Shown here in pieces: positions 1 to 12,069 of a stretch of DNA of 64,000 nt. This DNA is from Dipteris shenzhenensis. Its lineage: Eukaryota; Polypodiophyta; Polypodiopsida; Gleicheniales. Below the pieces are notes generated by a model. It searched no databases. It was not told the origin of the DNA and saw nothing but the letters and a program-made list of their open reading frames with translations. Both the position numbers and the translations under genes were made by a program. The stretch is taken from the NCBI GenBank assembly GCA_047967505.1, contig CM106538.1. One strand, 5' to 3'. The stretch's first letter is position 1; each line of letters opens with the position of its first letter.

Positions 1-1014
1 TCAAGAAAAGTCTCTATGGCTTAAAGCAAGCACCCAGAAGTTGGTACAGCAGAATTGACAAGTATTTTGCTGATCTGGGATACATGAAGTCCAATGCAGA
101 TCATACTCTGTACTACAAAGTTCAAGGGGAAGATATTACTATTGCACTTTTGTACATAGATGATCTGATTGTGACAGGAAGCAAGGATAGCTTCATCAGA
201 AAATTAAAACAAGACTTATCTGCAGAGTTCGACATGAAAGATCTTGGACTTATGCACTATTGTCTTGGAATTGAGTTCTGAAGAGATTCAGATAGCACAT
301 TCATGAGTCAGCTCAAATATGTTGACAGTCTCCTGAAGAAGTTTTCTATGGCAGATTGCAAGATTGCAGCCACTCCCATGGAACAGAGTTTGAAACTTAC
401 TAAAGATTCAGAAAAGCCTACAGTCAATGACAGATACTACAGGCAGCTCATTGGATCTCTTATATATCTGACAATCACATGGCCAGATATTTGTTATGCA
501 GTAAGCTCACTAGCACAGTTTATGGCAAATCCAAAACAGTCTCACTAGAATGCAGCCAAAAGAGTATTGAGATACATCAGAGGTACAAGACAGTTTGGGA
601 TAGAATACAGAGGAAGTCATCCACGGTTGCATGGATACTGTGACAGTGACTATGTTGGAGATCATGAGACCAGGAGATCGACACAGGGATATGCATTTTT
701 CCTTGGTCAAGGTGCTATATCATGGTTGTTAAACAAATAGCCATTTTTTTCTTTGTCTTCGACTGAAGCAGAATATAGAGCACTCACTACAGGTGCATGT
801 GAGGCTATATGGCTCAGAAGACTATTGTCAGAAACAGATTACTTTGATGAGTCAAAGCCAACAACAATATACTGTGATAATCAATCGGCTCAAGCATTCG
901 CCAAAAATCCAGTATATCACTCCAAGACAAAGCACATTGATGTCAGAGAGCACTTCATCAGAGAAAGAGTGTTACTTGGTGACATCACACTGCAGCATTG
1001 TGATAGCAAAGAGA
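1..1014 (+). pseudogene. Copia retrotransposon pol fragment (RT end and RNase H)
   Basis: The window opens inside a Copia reverse transcriptase. The segment 84-281 carries the YIDDLIV form of the catalytic box, and 303-548 continues the RT connection region. The RNase H domain follows at about 753-1014, with the SSTEAEYRAL and YCDNQSAQ motifs and the KTKHIDVREHF stretch near its end. The frame is broken by a stop at 282, where the family reads through, by TAG at 546-548 where sister copies have TGG, and by further damage near 740. The family is the same as the complete element at 5164-12344, but in the opposite orientation. The Copia stops abruptly at about 1014, in the middle of the CDSKE motif, and a hAT-like sequence begins. 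The 5' part lies outside the window. Confidence 0.9.
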
Positions 1015-2769
1015 CCCCATTGGAAAAATACAATGGCCTTTGTCGCAAGAGCAGGTGTTTCATTTACTATGCCATCTTACCACGTTGTGCGAGATGACAT
1101 GTTGGATAAGTACTATGATAAGATGAGAAGAGATGCATCAGATTGTGTATGATGGCATGGATAAGACTATTTGCACCGATATGGATGGAAGAATGTGACA
1201 ATGAGTCTTGTCACCTTCAAAGGTGAGGCACTCCATCTTTCAGTCGATACAAGTGGCCAAGCAAAGACAGGAGAGTATGTTGCTGAACAATGCCAAAAGG
1301 TAATTGAAGAGGTGGGGCAGCAAAATGTGATTCAAGTCACCACAAACAATGAAAAGTGTAGAAAAGCTGGAAAGATGATAAGTAAATATATCCACAATGA
1401 TTTGGGCCTCACCATGCTCTTGTCATTGTCTCGACCTAGTACTCAAGGATTGGTACAAGAACTCCGAGACAGTTTTTTAAGATTCCCATGGGCTGAAAGA
1501 TGGTACTGTATTTTCTTAATCATGAAAGATTTTTTGGCATATTTAGAAACCACCAAGATCCATTGTATAGGATGGAACTTTTAAAGCCTAGCAAGACACA
1601 CTTTGGTATGAACTATATTGCATTAGAGTGCTTGTTAAAGTTGTAGGATGTTATTACCGAAATATTCTATAGTGCATAGGTAACATTGCGGATAGTTGAA
1701 TATCACACGGCCAACTTTTGCATGGATTATAATGAGCTCAAAAGTCAATCCATTTCCTCTAGCTTTTGGAAGAGGATTTTAGATGCAGTAGAGGTAATGA
1801 AGCCCATTTGGAATGCCATTCATAAATTAGATGTCAAATGATCAAGTATAGGAAATGCCTACATGGCTTGATGGACTGTTGAACGTGACGTACTGAAGGA
1901 AGGAGACAGCAAAATGAGAGCCATTACACGTTGGCCAAATGTCAACTACTAATGAATTTGTCTGTAAATGGTGGACTCAAGCTCACAACTCAATGCACTA
2001 TGCTAGTCATGTATTGGATGAGTCAATGGTGGGAATATGATCCTGAAACTAATGCAAAGACTATGAAAACTGGGCATGCATTGTTGGCTACTCTCTTTGA
2101 GGACAATAATGAGTATGTAGCAGCCATCAGGGAGTTATCATTCTTTAGAAACAAGGAAGGATTATTTACAAATGTCAAGATACAACAATTGGCAAAGAAC
2201 ATGACTACATGGAGATGGTTGGAAATTGTTGAGGCATTGACACCTCACTTGCAAACATTAGCCTTGAAATTTATCCCACAAAGTTGGTGGCTGAAACTCT
2301 TCCTGGTCCTTTGCATGATGCTCCAGTACTAGAGGTTGCTCAACCTGCAAAATCTAATGACAGTGAAAGTATCGATGCTGAAGCTTAATCGATATTTACT
2401 ATAATTTATATCTTTTACAGTCTTTTAATTAAGTTAAAAATCATGAGTTTTCTTTTTCATGCAAATTACAATATCGTTGCCATAGAGTTCAATTTCAAAA
2501 AAATACATTGTCACACATTAAAGTGTTTTTTTTTTTGGCAGAAAAAACATTCTGTATTAAGGAAAATTTAGTCTCAAATGAGACAATTACAATGTAGCCA
2601 TATACTCCTCAACTTTAAGGATTGAAACTCAAAATTTCCTTAGCACCATTGCGAGCGGTGAGCCGCACGAACAGCTACAAAACCTTTTCATTTAAGATAG
2701 GGGCAGTTATAGTTGTAGTGTAAAGTATGACCTCTTTACCTAATGTGAATTGTAGTACCATTCCCATAG
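1015..2769 (+). pseudogene. hAT-like transposase fragment (copy 1, DUF659-type)
   Basis: This segment is nearly identical to 38066-39832. Its frames resemble the DUF659 and C-terminal parts of plant hAT-like transposases. 1171-1584 has a region of the form R-Y-G-W-K-N-V followed by LSVDTSGQ and VIEEVGQQNVIQVTTNN, matching the family pattern of a D residue then vie-vG-nVvqvvTD. 1931-2332 has the GLFTN, TTWRWLEI and TPHLQTLALKF pieces typical of the C-terminal half. Stops at 1149 and after 1584, and more between 1600 and 1930, make it non-coding. Relative to the second copy it lacks 3 bp near 1356 and 6 bp near 1490, both multiples of three. Its 5' half, including any zinc finger, is missing because the Copia joins at 1014. 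Confidence 0.7.
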
Positions 2770-2900
2770 AGTTTAGTTTTAAAAAAATACATCGGCACAT
2801 AGTAGAGTTATAAAAAACATCTCTTAAAAAGCAGGGCATCTCCTCAACCCATCCCTTAGGTTCGTACAGGCGGTGAACCACACAAATAACCATAGTGATG
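2481..2900. repeat. Partly duplicated tail of the hAT-like element
   Basis: The stretch around 2481-2530 (CCATAGAGTTCAATTTCAAA, then ATACATTG) recurs in diverged form around 2763-2800 (CCATAGAGTTTAGTTTTAAA, then ATACATCG). Both are followed by a region with a GCGGTGARCC motif, at about 2655 and 2870. This suggests an old tandem duplication of about 280 bp in the non-coding tail. The first unit is shared with the copy at 39540-39830; the second exists only here. Confidence 0.5.
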
Positions 2901-5158
2901 GCAATTGTGTAGTAGCACCATGAAGAGGCCACACAAAAGGATGATAAGAATAATGGACCCAAAGCATGAGAGGAGGATTGCAAGCATGGTGAACAAATCT
3001 AAAAGTACACAAATCTGATGTTTAAAAATGCAACCCTAAACCACTTCATATACACTTAAACCAACTTTCAACTAACGTGATATGATGTATTAGAAGCACT
3101 TCGAAATGCAACACACAAACCACTTTATTTATGTGTAAACAAACTTTCAATTAGCATGATTTGACAAAGACTACATTAGAGAATTTGAGAGCACAATGGA
3201 CATATGAAAAATTAAAACAATAGGCAAGAAAGTTTCAAAAAGATTTATCCAAGCTTCACATTAATAAATACATATTTGCATGAGTATTCAATAAAGTTAT
3301 CTACAATCCACACTTTGCGACCTAGCAGTTAGCCAATAAGTTGCCCCAATGCCAAGTGTATCGTACAACTCACGTGCCCCTAGTGTATTACATGCTACAC
3401 ATGCACTTCTTGTTTTCAATTGTCCACAAGGCACACCAAGTGAAAAAAATGATGGCACAACAACACATAGTACCGAGTGGCTATATCAAAGAGATCTTGT
3501 CAAATAGGATACAAAGGTCCTTCAGGCACATATGTGATAGGAAAAGGAAGGGTCGATGGCTTGCGAGTAGCTAGGTCAATGAAGTCAGGATCTATATCTT
3601 GGATGGCTCTGCCCACATTTATATGTTGAAGGGCTTGTTGCGCATCCCTAACTTACCGATGGTAAGTAGTGGCAATGAGTTTGTTATCAGAGCACATTCT
3701 TAGTTTCTGGTGTGCTCCCTCTATGTGCAAGCAAGATGTTTAGCTGTTTGACCTCTCACTTGAGATGCTCCTTCTCACTCAAAACATTTTGATGCTCGTG
3801 CACTGCATCTTGGACAATTAATGGTGTGAAGGTGAGTTCTTTTCTACGAGTGCCATGAGCAGGTGCTACTACTCCCTCTTCCACGTTCATGAAAACTTCA
3901 GAATGTGTAGACAATATAAAAGTGAACCTCAAACCTAACTCACAAATAGATTGAAACAAAAATCACAATAGATGGTGGAAATTTCTATCTGAGGATGGAC
4001 TTCCAATGTCTGAAGGCAGTGATGCAACCACACGAACTAGTGGAGGTGCACTCCATGCAAGCTCATGTGTTTGCGGCTTGTCAGCAAAGTCCACAAGATG
4101 ACGGGAAGCTGACCCAACACAAATTTTGTATACAACATCTTCACAAAGTATTGTTGAATACAACTGCTATGTGGTGATCTTACTACACCATGTCATAAAG
4201 AAAACATGCATTCTCATGCATAGCTTGGTGTGTGCATTGTTTTATGGGCCATCTCTCATGGGCCCATTGAGAGACTCTCCACACCGATGGCAACTACTCA
4301 ATGATGATAGCCTCATGAATGTGTCTCACTTTCCAACCATTCGAGTCATGGTAGGAGCTTTCTTGTGCAACTGCAACCGCCTCTGCCCTCCTACTCTCGT
4401 GCCATGTAGCATCGATGATGTCCATTAAGTACTTCATTGCACTTTTTGAGCAAGATTCTTGGCTTTGGGCCTCAAAGGTAGCTTGTGTATATGGTGTGTG
4501 TGAGGACAATGCCATATTGCATAAAACTGACAAAAGCCTAGCGGTAGCATAAAATTTATAGAAAATACCATGAAAACCATGAAATTGGTGTGTAGAATGA
4601 GGAGTTTCTATCCGAGTAGGCTTGAATGAAATAACACAACATAATTAGCTACACATGAGCATGTTGAATGAAATGTAATTAGAAACACGTGAAGCATCCA
4701 TTCCTAGTTATCAAATGCGTAAGATGAAATTTTGAGCGGGCTTGAATGAAATAACATAGCACAATTAACAAAGATGGAATTGTGATTGCTGCTCATGCAC
4801 ATTATTTATTGAAGGTGCAGTTTTGATTGATGAAAAGAGCATGTAGGACTTAACATTTGCAAAATAGTGGACTTACATTGTGAAAGGACTTACATTGATG
4901 AAGTAAAATTTTGTACAACCCAAAGAGTTTCATTTCAAATCCAAAGTGTAGTAAAATCTTCATGTCTTCTGTGCGTTGCAAAGCCTCTTCTTCATTGGCC
5001 ATGTGTGCATGGATTTTATTCAAATTTTAGTCCATGGAGGCACATGTCTTGAGGTTGTCGTGCATAAATTTATTTTTGCAATCAAGCGAGGGTCTCACTA
5101 CAATGTCATTCTTAGCGATATTTTGACCATACTGATCAGCATCATAAATTAATTTGGT
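2900..5158. other. No recognised gene; weak coding-like traces on minus
   Basis: No family is recognised here. On the minus strand, 3959-3560 reads as a fairly continuous polar stretch with a heptad-like run (EHQNVLSEKEHL, then QLNILLA) that could be a coiled-coil relic. 4533-4294 gives another polar frame. Stops interrupt both. There is no start, splice pattern or neighbour that would support a gene. The best description is old transposon or gene debris. Confidence 0.35.
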
Positions 5159-5163
5159 GATTT
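5159..5163. repeat. Target site duplication GATTT, left
   Basis: GATTT directly precedes the TG end of the LTR and is repeated exactly after the CA end at 12345-12349. A 5-bp duplication is what Copia integrase makes. Confidence 0.93.
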
Positions 5164-5420
5164 TGACAAAATATGAAGAGGGGAGAGGAGAAGAGTGGAG
5201 ATGAGGAGAGAGGGCACAGCTAGAGAGCACACCACAAATGACTAACTGTACACTAGATTTGGTTGAAAAAATAGAATATATACAAACCCTTTTAGGGTTA
5301 GGGTTAGGGGATCTAACCCTTTCCTTTATAGCACTCTATTGGGTTAATGCTATGCACATATGATCACGTGATGGTGCTATGCACACATGATCACATGATG
5401 TTGAGTGTGAACTCTCAACA
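5164..5420 (-). repeat. 3' LTR of the Copia element (257 bp)
   Basis: In element orientation it runs from TGTTGAGAGTTC to TTTTGTCA. It matches 12082-12344 with about seven substitutions, and is 6 bp shorter because it has one TTAGGG unit less in the internal telomere-like tract. At 257 bp it is short for a Copia LTR. Confidence 0.95.
5290..5310. repeat. Telomere-like TTAGGG tract in the 3' LTR
   Basis: A 21-bp tract of the form TTTTAGGG GTTAGGG-type units lies in the middle of the LTR. It is followed by ATCTAACCC, which can pair with TTAGGG across a short loop. It is part of the LTR, not a chromosome end. Confidence 0.85.
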
Positions 5421-5431
5421 CCTTCCCTCAA
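5421..5431 (-). promoter_or_regulatory. Polypurine tract
   Basis: Read on minus, TTGAGGGAAGG lies directly before the 3' LTR. This is the expected primer for plus-strand DNA synthesis. The same PPT is seen before the LTR-like start at 34271. Confidence 0.85.
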
Positions 5432-5508
5432 GATCAACATCATGAAATAGGCCTTCCCTCAAGATGATGATTCTGGGGAATCGAAGAAGAACTGAGCATT
5501 ACATTCCA

Positions 5509-6899
5509 TCACACCCCTTTAATGGGAATGTCCTTCCTCTGCATCAAACCAAGAGCTAGTCGGTGTTTCTCGAATAGCTCTTTACCGAGTGGTTTGGTAA
5601 ATATGTCTGCAACATTCTCTTTGCTATCACAATGCTGTAGTGTGATTTCACCAAGTAACACTCTTTCTCTGATGAAGTGCTCTCTGACATCAATGTGCTT
5701 TGTCTTGGAGTGATATACTGGATTCTTGGCCAATGCTTGAGCCGATTGATTATCGCAATATATTGTTGTTGGCTTTGACTCATTAAAGTAATCTATTTCT
5801 GACAATAGTCTTCTGAGCCATATAGCCTCACATGCACCTGTAGTGAGTGCTCTATATTTTGCTTCCAGTCGAAGACAAAGAAATAGTTTGTTGTTTGTTT
5901 GACAACCATGAAAATGCATATCCTTGTGTCGATCTCCTAGTCTCATGATCTCCGGCATAGTCACTGTCATAGTATCCATGCAACCATGGATGACTTCCTT
6001 TGTATTCTATCCCAAACTGTCTTGTACCTCTGATGTATCTCAAGACTCTTTTGGCTGCATTCCAGTGAGATTGTTTTGGATTTGCCATAAACTATGCTAG
6101 TGAGCTTACTACATAACAAAATATCTGGCCGTGTGATTGTCAGATATATAAGAGATCCGATGAGTTGCCTATAGTACCTGTCAATGACTGTAGGCTTTTT
6201 TGAATCTTTAGTAAGTTCCAAACTCTGCTCCATGGGAGTGGCTGAAATCTTGCAGTCTGCCATATGAAACTTCTTCAGGAGACTGTCAACATACTTGAGC
6301 TGACTCATGAATGTGCTATCTGAATCTCTCCAAAACTCAATTCCAAGACAATACTTGAGCTTGCTTTAAGCCGTAGAGACTTTTCTTGAGATGGCAAACC
6401 TTATTCTCCTTTCTTGGTTCAACATAACCTGCTGGTTGTTGCATGTAGACTTCCTCGCCTAAATAACCATTGAGAAATGCATTCTTGACGTGGAGCTGAT
6501 ACACATTCCATCTGTTGAGTGTCACTAGGCATATCAAGAACCGTATGGAATCCATCTTTGCTACTGGAGCATAAGTCTCATCATAGTCCTGACCATATTG
6601 TTATGCAAATCCTTTTGCAACTATCTGGCTTTGTATCTTTGAATACTTCCATTTGGATTGTACTTCACTTTGTATACCCATTTGTTTGCTATGGCCTTCT
6701 TTCCTAGTGGAAGGTCACATAATTCCCAAGTATTATTGTTATACAAAGGATCCATTTCTTCATTCATAGCAGTTTGCCACTCTGGCTTGTCTACTGCGTC
6801 TTCGAAGTACACTGGCTCTTCTGTAGCCATGATGGTAGTCATAAGAGCATAGTTGGTGGTTTCAACTTGAATTGCTTTGCCTTTTTGAACATATGTCAA
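5509..6899 (-). pseudogene. Copia reverse transcriptase and RNase H, catalytic box deleted
   Basis: 6899-6621 is the start of the RT (DKPEWQTAMNEEMDPLYNN, then KWVYKVKYNPNGSIQRYKAR). 6555-6360 holds QLHVKNAFLNGYLGEEVYMQ and KKSLYGLKQ. At about 6361-6351 the sequence jumps from the GLKQ codons straight to the CLGIEF codons. Compared with 25-258 of the fragment at the left edge, about 225 bp including the Y-I/V-D-D box are missing. 6308-5967 gives the connection region. RNase H follows at 5979-5509, with YCDNQSAQ and the terminal DIFTKPLG motif. Loss of the YxDD box abolishes polymerase activity. Confidence 0.9.
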
Positions 6900-6938
6900 T
6901 CTGGCTGGAGGTCTGCTTTCCCTAGTAGACCGTATGAG

Positions 6939-8442
6939 CTATTGTGGCTTTGCTTGGGGTGTTATTGGCAATTCTTGCTCTTCTTCATCAACCTGTTCTG
7001 TAGATGACTGTGAAGTCGGTGCTTCTATCTCCTGTGTAGGTGAGGTTTTCCATTCTAATTCCTCATCAAAGATTACATCTTTGGAGATAATGACCTTGCG
7101 GTTGATGGGATCATACAATTTGTATGCTTTGCTTTCTTCATTATACCCAACCATGATGCATTTGCTTGACTTCGCATCCAATTTCCTGCGATGATCATCA
7201 TGTATGTGGGCATATGCTATGCAACCAAATATGCGGAGATGCCCAATGTGTCGCTTGTATCCAGTGAATGCTTCATAAGGAGTCATACCTTGTATCGTTT
7301 TGCAGTAGGAAGCCAATTAAGCAAATAGTTTGCAGTGGCTATTGCTTCTGCCCAATACTAATTTGGAAGGTGCTTTTCACTAAGCATTTCTCTAGCACTG
7401 TCTGCTAAAGTCCCATTCTTCATTTTAGCTCTTGCATTCTGTTGAGGACTATTTGCACATGTGAATTGTCTTCAAATGCCATGATTTTTGCAAAAGTTCA
7501 TGAATGCTGAAGACAAGTATTCACCTCCTCTATCTAATCTCATGACCTTGATCTTTCTGCTTGTCTGGTTTTCTACCATGGCTTTGAATTCTTGAAATTT
7601 GGAAAATGCTTCAGATTTCTCTTTCAGAAAGTAGACCCAACAATATCTGTTGTAACTTCGTCGATGAAAGTCAAGTAGTAAAGTGAACCATTGATGCTGC
7701 GGGTCTGGGCATAACCCCATACATTTGTATGTATCAAATCAAGAATACCTCGTGCGCGAGAGGTACTTCTGCCAAAGTTGGTTCGCTTTTGTTTGCCAAA
7801 GCAGCATGCTTTGCAAACCTTTCCAAGAAACTGTAGCTTCGGAATCCCAATTGCCATATTCTGATTCCTAAGATCTAACAAGTACTTGAAGTTGACATGA
7901 CCATATCTCTTGTGCCATTTTGCAGATAGTGGCATCTATTGCGGTTGAGCTGACATGGCATGCTTATCTAGTACTGTAGCTAGCATTCTATATAAGCATC
8001 CTTCCTTGACACCTTTTGCTACTAGCTGACATCTTTTGGATTTGTCTCTCATAGTGCATTCATCACTGTCGAAGATGACTTTGTAATTGTGTTCCATCAT
8101 TTGACCTATTGACAAAAGGTTCTTGTTGAGCTTCGGAACATAGAGCACATCTTTCACTAATCCTTTTGTACCAGTGAAATTGTTCATAGGGATAACGCCT
8201 ATCCCTTGAACTAGATTCGGTGTATTGTCTACTGTGTAGATGACATTTTTCTTTCCTTCTAATGGCTTCATTTCTGTGAACCATTCCTGATAATTTGTCA
8301 TGTGAGATGATGCACCGTTGTCGATATACCAAGGATCATGTTCCACTTGGTCGACTTGATAGCTGAAATCCTTTTTGGGATTGAAATTAGTGTCTGGGTA
8401 CATTGTATCAGTCTGATGCATTTCGTCGCTTGCAATAAACAT
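6939..8442 (-). pseudogene. Copia protease and integrase region, broken
   Basis: 8442-7936 holds the protease, with WYIDNGASSHMT in place of the usual D-S-G-A-S-S-H-M: the catalytic Asp is kept and the Ser is Asn. The pre-integrase zinc region follows at 7935-7624 (WHKRYGHVNF, then CKACCFGKQKR, an H-C-C pattern). The integrase core continues at 7720-7472, where an Asp appears in LDRGGEYLS. Its C-terminal part is at 7316-6939 (MTPYEAFTGYKRHIGHLRIFG, the Copia GKGY-like end). Frameshifts near 7700 and 7320 and stops between 7470 and 7320 break it. Confidence 0.88.
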
Positions 8443-8505
8443 ATTTCCATGTTTATTTGGAAAATGACTGTGACTAGAATGTCCACCACGATGATTTCCT
8501 CTGCC

Positions 8506-9472
8506 TCAGGAATTCCCTCGATTACTACTGGACTGATCGCCTTGGTCGTATTGCTTCTTGCGACAATCTCTTTCATGGTGTCCAAACTTGTGACAGTAGT
8601 TGCACTGATTGTTTGACACGTTGGTGGATGCATTCCCTCGTTCTTGAAATCTTCCTCGGTTGGAATGATTTCCTCTGACCACTTTTCTGAGATAATCTAC
8701 CTCTACCTCTGCCTCTGCCTCTGCCTCTGCTTTTGTCTGAAGCTGTGAATGCTTGATCATTAGAATGACCTTTACGTGCTTGAATTGCTTGCGTCCTGAG
8801 TTCTTCACCAAGTAGGACTGACTGAAGTTCTTCCAGTGTTGGAATTTGCCGTTGTATGGCAATACTCTGGACTAGATTCTCGTATCCCTCTCCTAGTCCA
8901 TTCAGAATGACTTGAACCATTTCTGCGGGGTTCATTGTCTCTCTTGCTGCTGCAAGTTGATTGTTGTATTCTTTTATGCGGAGTACATAAGCATGACCGG
9001 TTTCGTTGTTGTGAAAACTCTGGTTGATTTGCTTTCTTAGTGTGAGAATCCTGAATGTGTTCTTAGACTCGTAGAGAGCTGCGAACATATCCCATGCTTC
9101 TTTCGATGTCTTGACTGTGTTGAGCTATTCTAGCATGACATCTTGCACATTCTGCTTGATCAGATGATAGGCGTACTTGTCTTTCTTATCCCATTCTGCC
9201 TGAGCTCGGGCAATGGTAGGATCTACTACTGGTGCGGAAACTATTTGTGTAGCTGTACATCCAATTGTAGATCCCGCTGCTGGTGCTGTGACAACAGATG
9301 GAGTAGAGCTACTTGTGGCTGGATCGGCCAATGGTCTAGGTGTAGACCCATCGACATACTCCCATTTGTCCTGAAGTACAAGAATGGTCTCCATTCAGTA
9401 TTTCCATGTACCATAATTGGAGTTGTGTAACTTAGTAGATGCCTCCAGATTGAGGTTGCTAGTCATAGACAT
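8506..9472 (-). pseudogene. Copia Gag polyprotein, broken
   Basis: The start is the ATG at 9472 (MSMTSN). The first 25 codons end in a stop at about 9395, and the frame resumes at once with METILVLQDKWEYVDG. A second stop lies near 9122. The body at 9088-8573 is the UBN2-type capsid region (QSFHNNETGHAYVLRIKEYNNQL). An RGRGRGRGR-rich segment follows, then after a frameshift the zinc knuckle CNYCHKFGHHERDC (CX2CX4HX4C) near 8590. These parts make capsid and nucleocapsid that package the RNA. At least two stops and one frameshift separate them. Confidence 0.88.
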
Positions 9473-10320
9473 GGTGCAAGAAATGTACCCAAAAGTGTCG
9501 TGAAAATCTTTGTATGAATCAACTGCAAATACACTGACTGTGCCAAGTGAAATCTTTGAGCTGTCGGTGAAGATAGAACTGCAATATATAAAATCTATGA
9601 TCTGTATTACAAGGCTTGTGGCAATGATGCCGGGAATAGCCAAGAGGCTTTACAAGGCTGAAATGATGTGCACAATGCTGTGAGATAGCCGAATAGGCTT
9701 TACAATGGTGGCATGTGTGTGTGAAATCAAGTGCTATCTACCCACTGAAACAATATGCAATGCCTCTGTACTCTCTGAAGTTTGCTCACTAAACTGATGA
9801 ACATAAGGTTTCAGGTAATGTAATGATGTGAAACCGTATGTGAGCATATGGACTACTCCGAGTAGGTACTAGTCAGGAATTTCCGGCATGGCTTAGATTG
9901 GCAACTTGGGGAGATTTTAAGCGTCCCCTCTATGGTGATCTAGCCTACTCTGATCTATATCTATACCAACTGTCGATCGATGAAAGAACAGTAAATAATT
10001 CCTTTTCTTTTGTTCTTTTTAAGTGCTGTGTCAGATGCTCGATGTAGAGAGAAATGTGCGTGAAGGAAGTGGTTTTGTTGGCGAGGCTCAAATGTGAGTG
10101 TAACTTGCACCAAAATGTGCGCCTGATGTGACAACGCGTACATCACGAAAAAACGAGCGACTTTCCTTTTTGAAGCACCCTCAAATTCTTCCTGGATCAA
10201 GAGATACGACTTGATCTAGGTGGAGGGGCAAAAGGAGTGCAAATGGTGCTCAATGATGATGTGTCACTATGGGTCACATGCAGTGTGATGTGGCACTATG
10301 ACTACCAAGAGGTGTGCCAA

Positions 10321-10540
10321 TGGACATCACATGAGTTCAACAGAAGGATATTTCTAATTCACAAATTTCTCAAAAAGTAATATACATAAGGGAGCATTTA
10401 AAATGAAATGTAAAAAAATTTACAGATTTGTATAAAAAAAGGGTACGTTTTATTAAGGAAAAATTTACAGATAAGGGATTTTACAAATAAGCCTTGAACG
10501 CACGTGATATAGAGGGTTCATACATAGTGACCCCCCCGAG
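10321..10540. mobile_element. Degenerate MITE copy inside the Copia leader
   Basis: From CACATGAGTTCAACAGAAGG to the run of C before GAGGTGCG it matches, in diverged form, the MITE at 58559-58789 and its truncated copy at 31052-31255. Shared landmarks are TACATAAGGGAG, a GTTTTATTAA segment, GGGATTTTACAAATA, CCTTGAACGCACGTGATATA and ATAGTGACCCCCC. The right terminus is preserved. The left terminal inverted repeat is eroded or lost. Confidence 0.6.
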
Positions 10541-10552
10541 GTGCGCCTGCAG

Positions 10553-10875
10553 GGGTCAGTGCTGATTGGACAGCTGAGGTGGCACAAATGATGATGTCAG
10601 TAGATGATGTGGTAATAATGACATGGCAGTGATGACATGGCTATGCTGATGTGGCAGATGAGCTGGTAGCGTGATGTGTCTATGATGACATGGCACAAGT
10701 GACATGGCAGATGACATGTCAGATAAGGTTGACATGGCACATGCTGATGTGGTAGATTGACTTTGACTCACACATGGCAGTCGGTGACAACTGGCAGATA
10801 AGCTGATGATGTGGTAGCTTCATGGGGCTGCTGACATGTCACTTAGAGTGACGTGGCAGATAGGGTGCCATGTGT
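10553..10875. repeat. Degenerate TGACATGGCA minisatellite
   Basis: Many loosely spaced copies of TGACATGGCA, TGATGTGGCA and variants fill this stretch, including TGACGTGGCA near 10850. Spacing is irregular, from about 12 to 30 bp. The TGACGTGG form resembles an ACGT-core site for plant bZIP factors. As a field inside the leader it could be an expanded regulatory region or a decayed minisatellite. Confidence 0.6.
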
Positions 10876-12069
10876 CACAATTGTGACCAAACCACCTAAC
10901 CAAGGTTGACGGAACCTAACCCTGGTTAGCTCCTATCTGCAACATATCAGTCTGAGAGCAAGAGAGACTCTAAGTAGGAAGACGACGACGAAATGGCCAC
11001 TTGGAGAAGATGATGGCAAAGAGACAATCCATCATTGTGTCGTTGCATGCAGGGAGCTCGTTTTGGAGTTGCGGCGCTTCACCATCTTCTTCACCTTCAA
11101 GCTTGTAAGCTCACAGCCGTTTGAGTGATGCTTCGATGCTGTAGAAGACGTCGAAGCCCGTGGAGGTAAGGAGGCCATTTGGAGCTTCATTGCAGGAATG
11201 AAAGAGCGCTGGAGTGCTAGAAGGAACCTTAGAGCTTCTTAGTATAGTCGGGTGGAGAGGCTATCGCTGGAGCGCTCGCTGAATAGAGAGGCAAGGTTGG
11301 AGCGTTGGCCATCTTGCATGATGGAGCGTTGGAAGGTGCTGTAGGGAGGCCGTCTAGGAAGGCACGCGGCTGAGAGTAGAAGGCCGTGGGTCGCACTCGA
11401 GGTGAAGTGTTGTTTCTTCGGGATTGCCCACAAGTCTGTTGCAGAAAGGAGCGCGGTAGGATGGCCTGTTGTCAGAGGGTCACCCGTGAAGCTATTGTTG
11501 GGGGGTCGTCCATGGAGCAGTTGATGCTGAGAAGACGCCTTTACTGGGGAGCCATCATTTTACAAGCTGAGAGCGTGGAGTAGAGGCCTTGCAGATAGTC
11601 ATTGAGGCGGTTAAGGAGCTAGCTACTGGTGATGCAAGTGCTGCTGGAGACCTTTGTAGTTTGGAGAGGCGTCTGGCTTTCCAAACTATGAGAACTATGA
11701 GTTTTGCTTGCCTTGTAGTAGGCCGTGCTTGCTGTTGCATGAGCAAGAGTTAGAGGGTTGCTTATGCGTTGCTAGCTCTCTCAATGAAGCATGTCTCTCA
11801 ACATGTCTCCCTCTCACAGCAGAAATCTCTCAAGAAGGCTCTACCTATTTTTCTCACAAACACTTGAAGAAGATCACTCTCTCTTGCTTTCAATCAAAAA
11901 ACTCTCGCAGTGGAGTTGAATGGATGGAAATCTTTCCAATGAATGGAAATTCTCTATCAAAGAAAGTGAAGGTTCTCTCAACAGAAGAGAACACTCAATC
12001 TCTCTTGATCTCTCAATCTCTCAATCACTCTCACAAGAAGGATGGCATCTCAGCAGAAGGCAAAACCAT

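Larger units (their letters stand above)
9473..12069 (-). other. Long untranslated leader of the Copia element
   Basis: About 2.6 kb separate the PBS from the Gag ATG, which is much longer than in most Copia elements. No conserved protein is recognised. The leader holds a degenerate copy of the MITE found at 58559-58789 (about 10321-10540), a degenerate TGACATGGCA repeat field (10553-10875), and a TTGAGAGAT-rich zone near the PBS (11780-12050). It may be an internal expansion by insertions, or it may hold captured host sequence at 10900-11700. Confidence 0.7.

Noticed and set aside
5290-5310. Interstitial telomere or chromosome end
   Set aside because: The TTAGGG tract is short and lies inside both LTRs of one retrotransposon, so it is not a chromosomal telomere relic.
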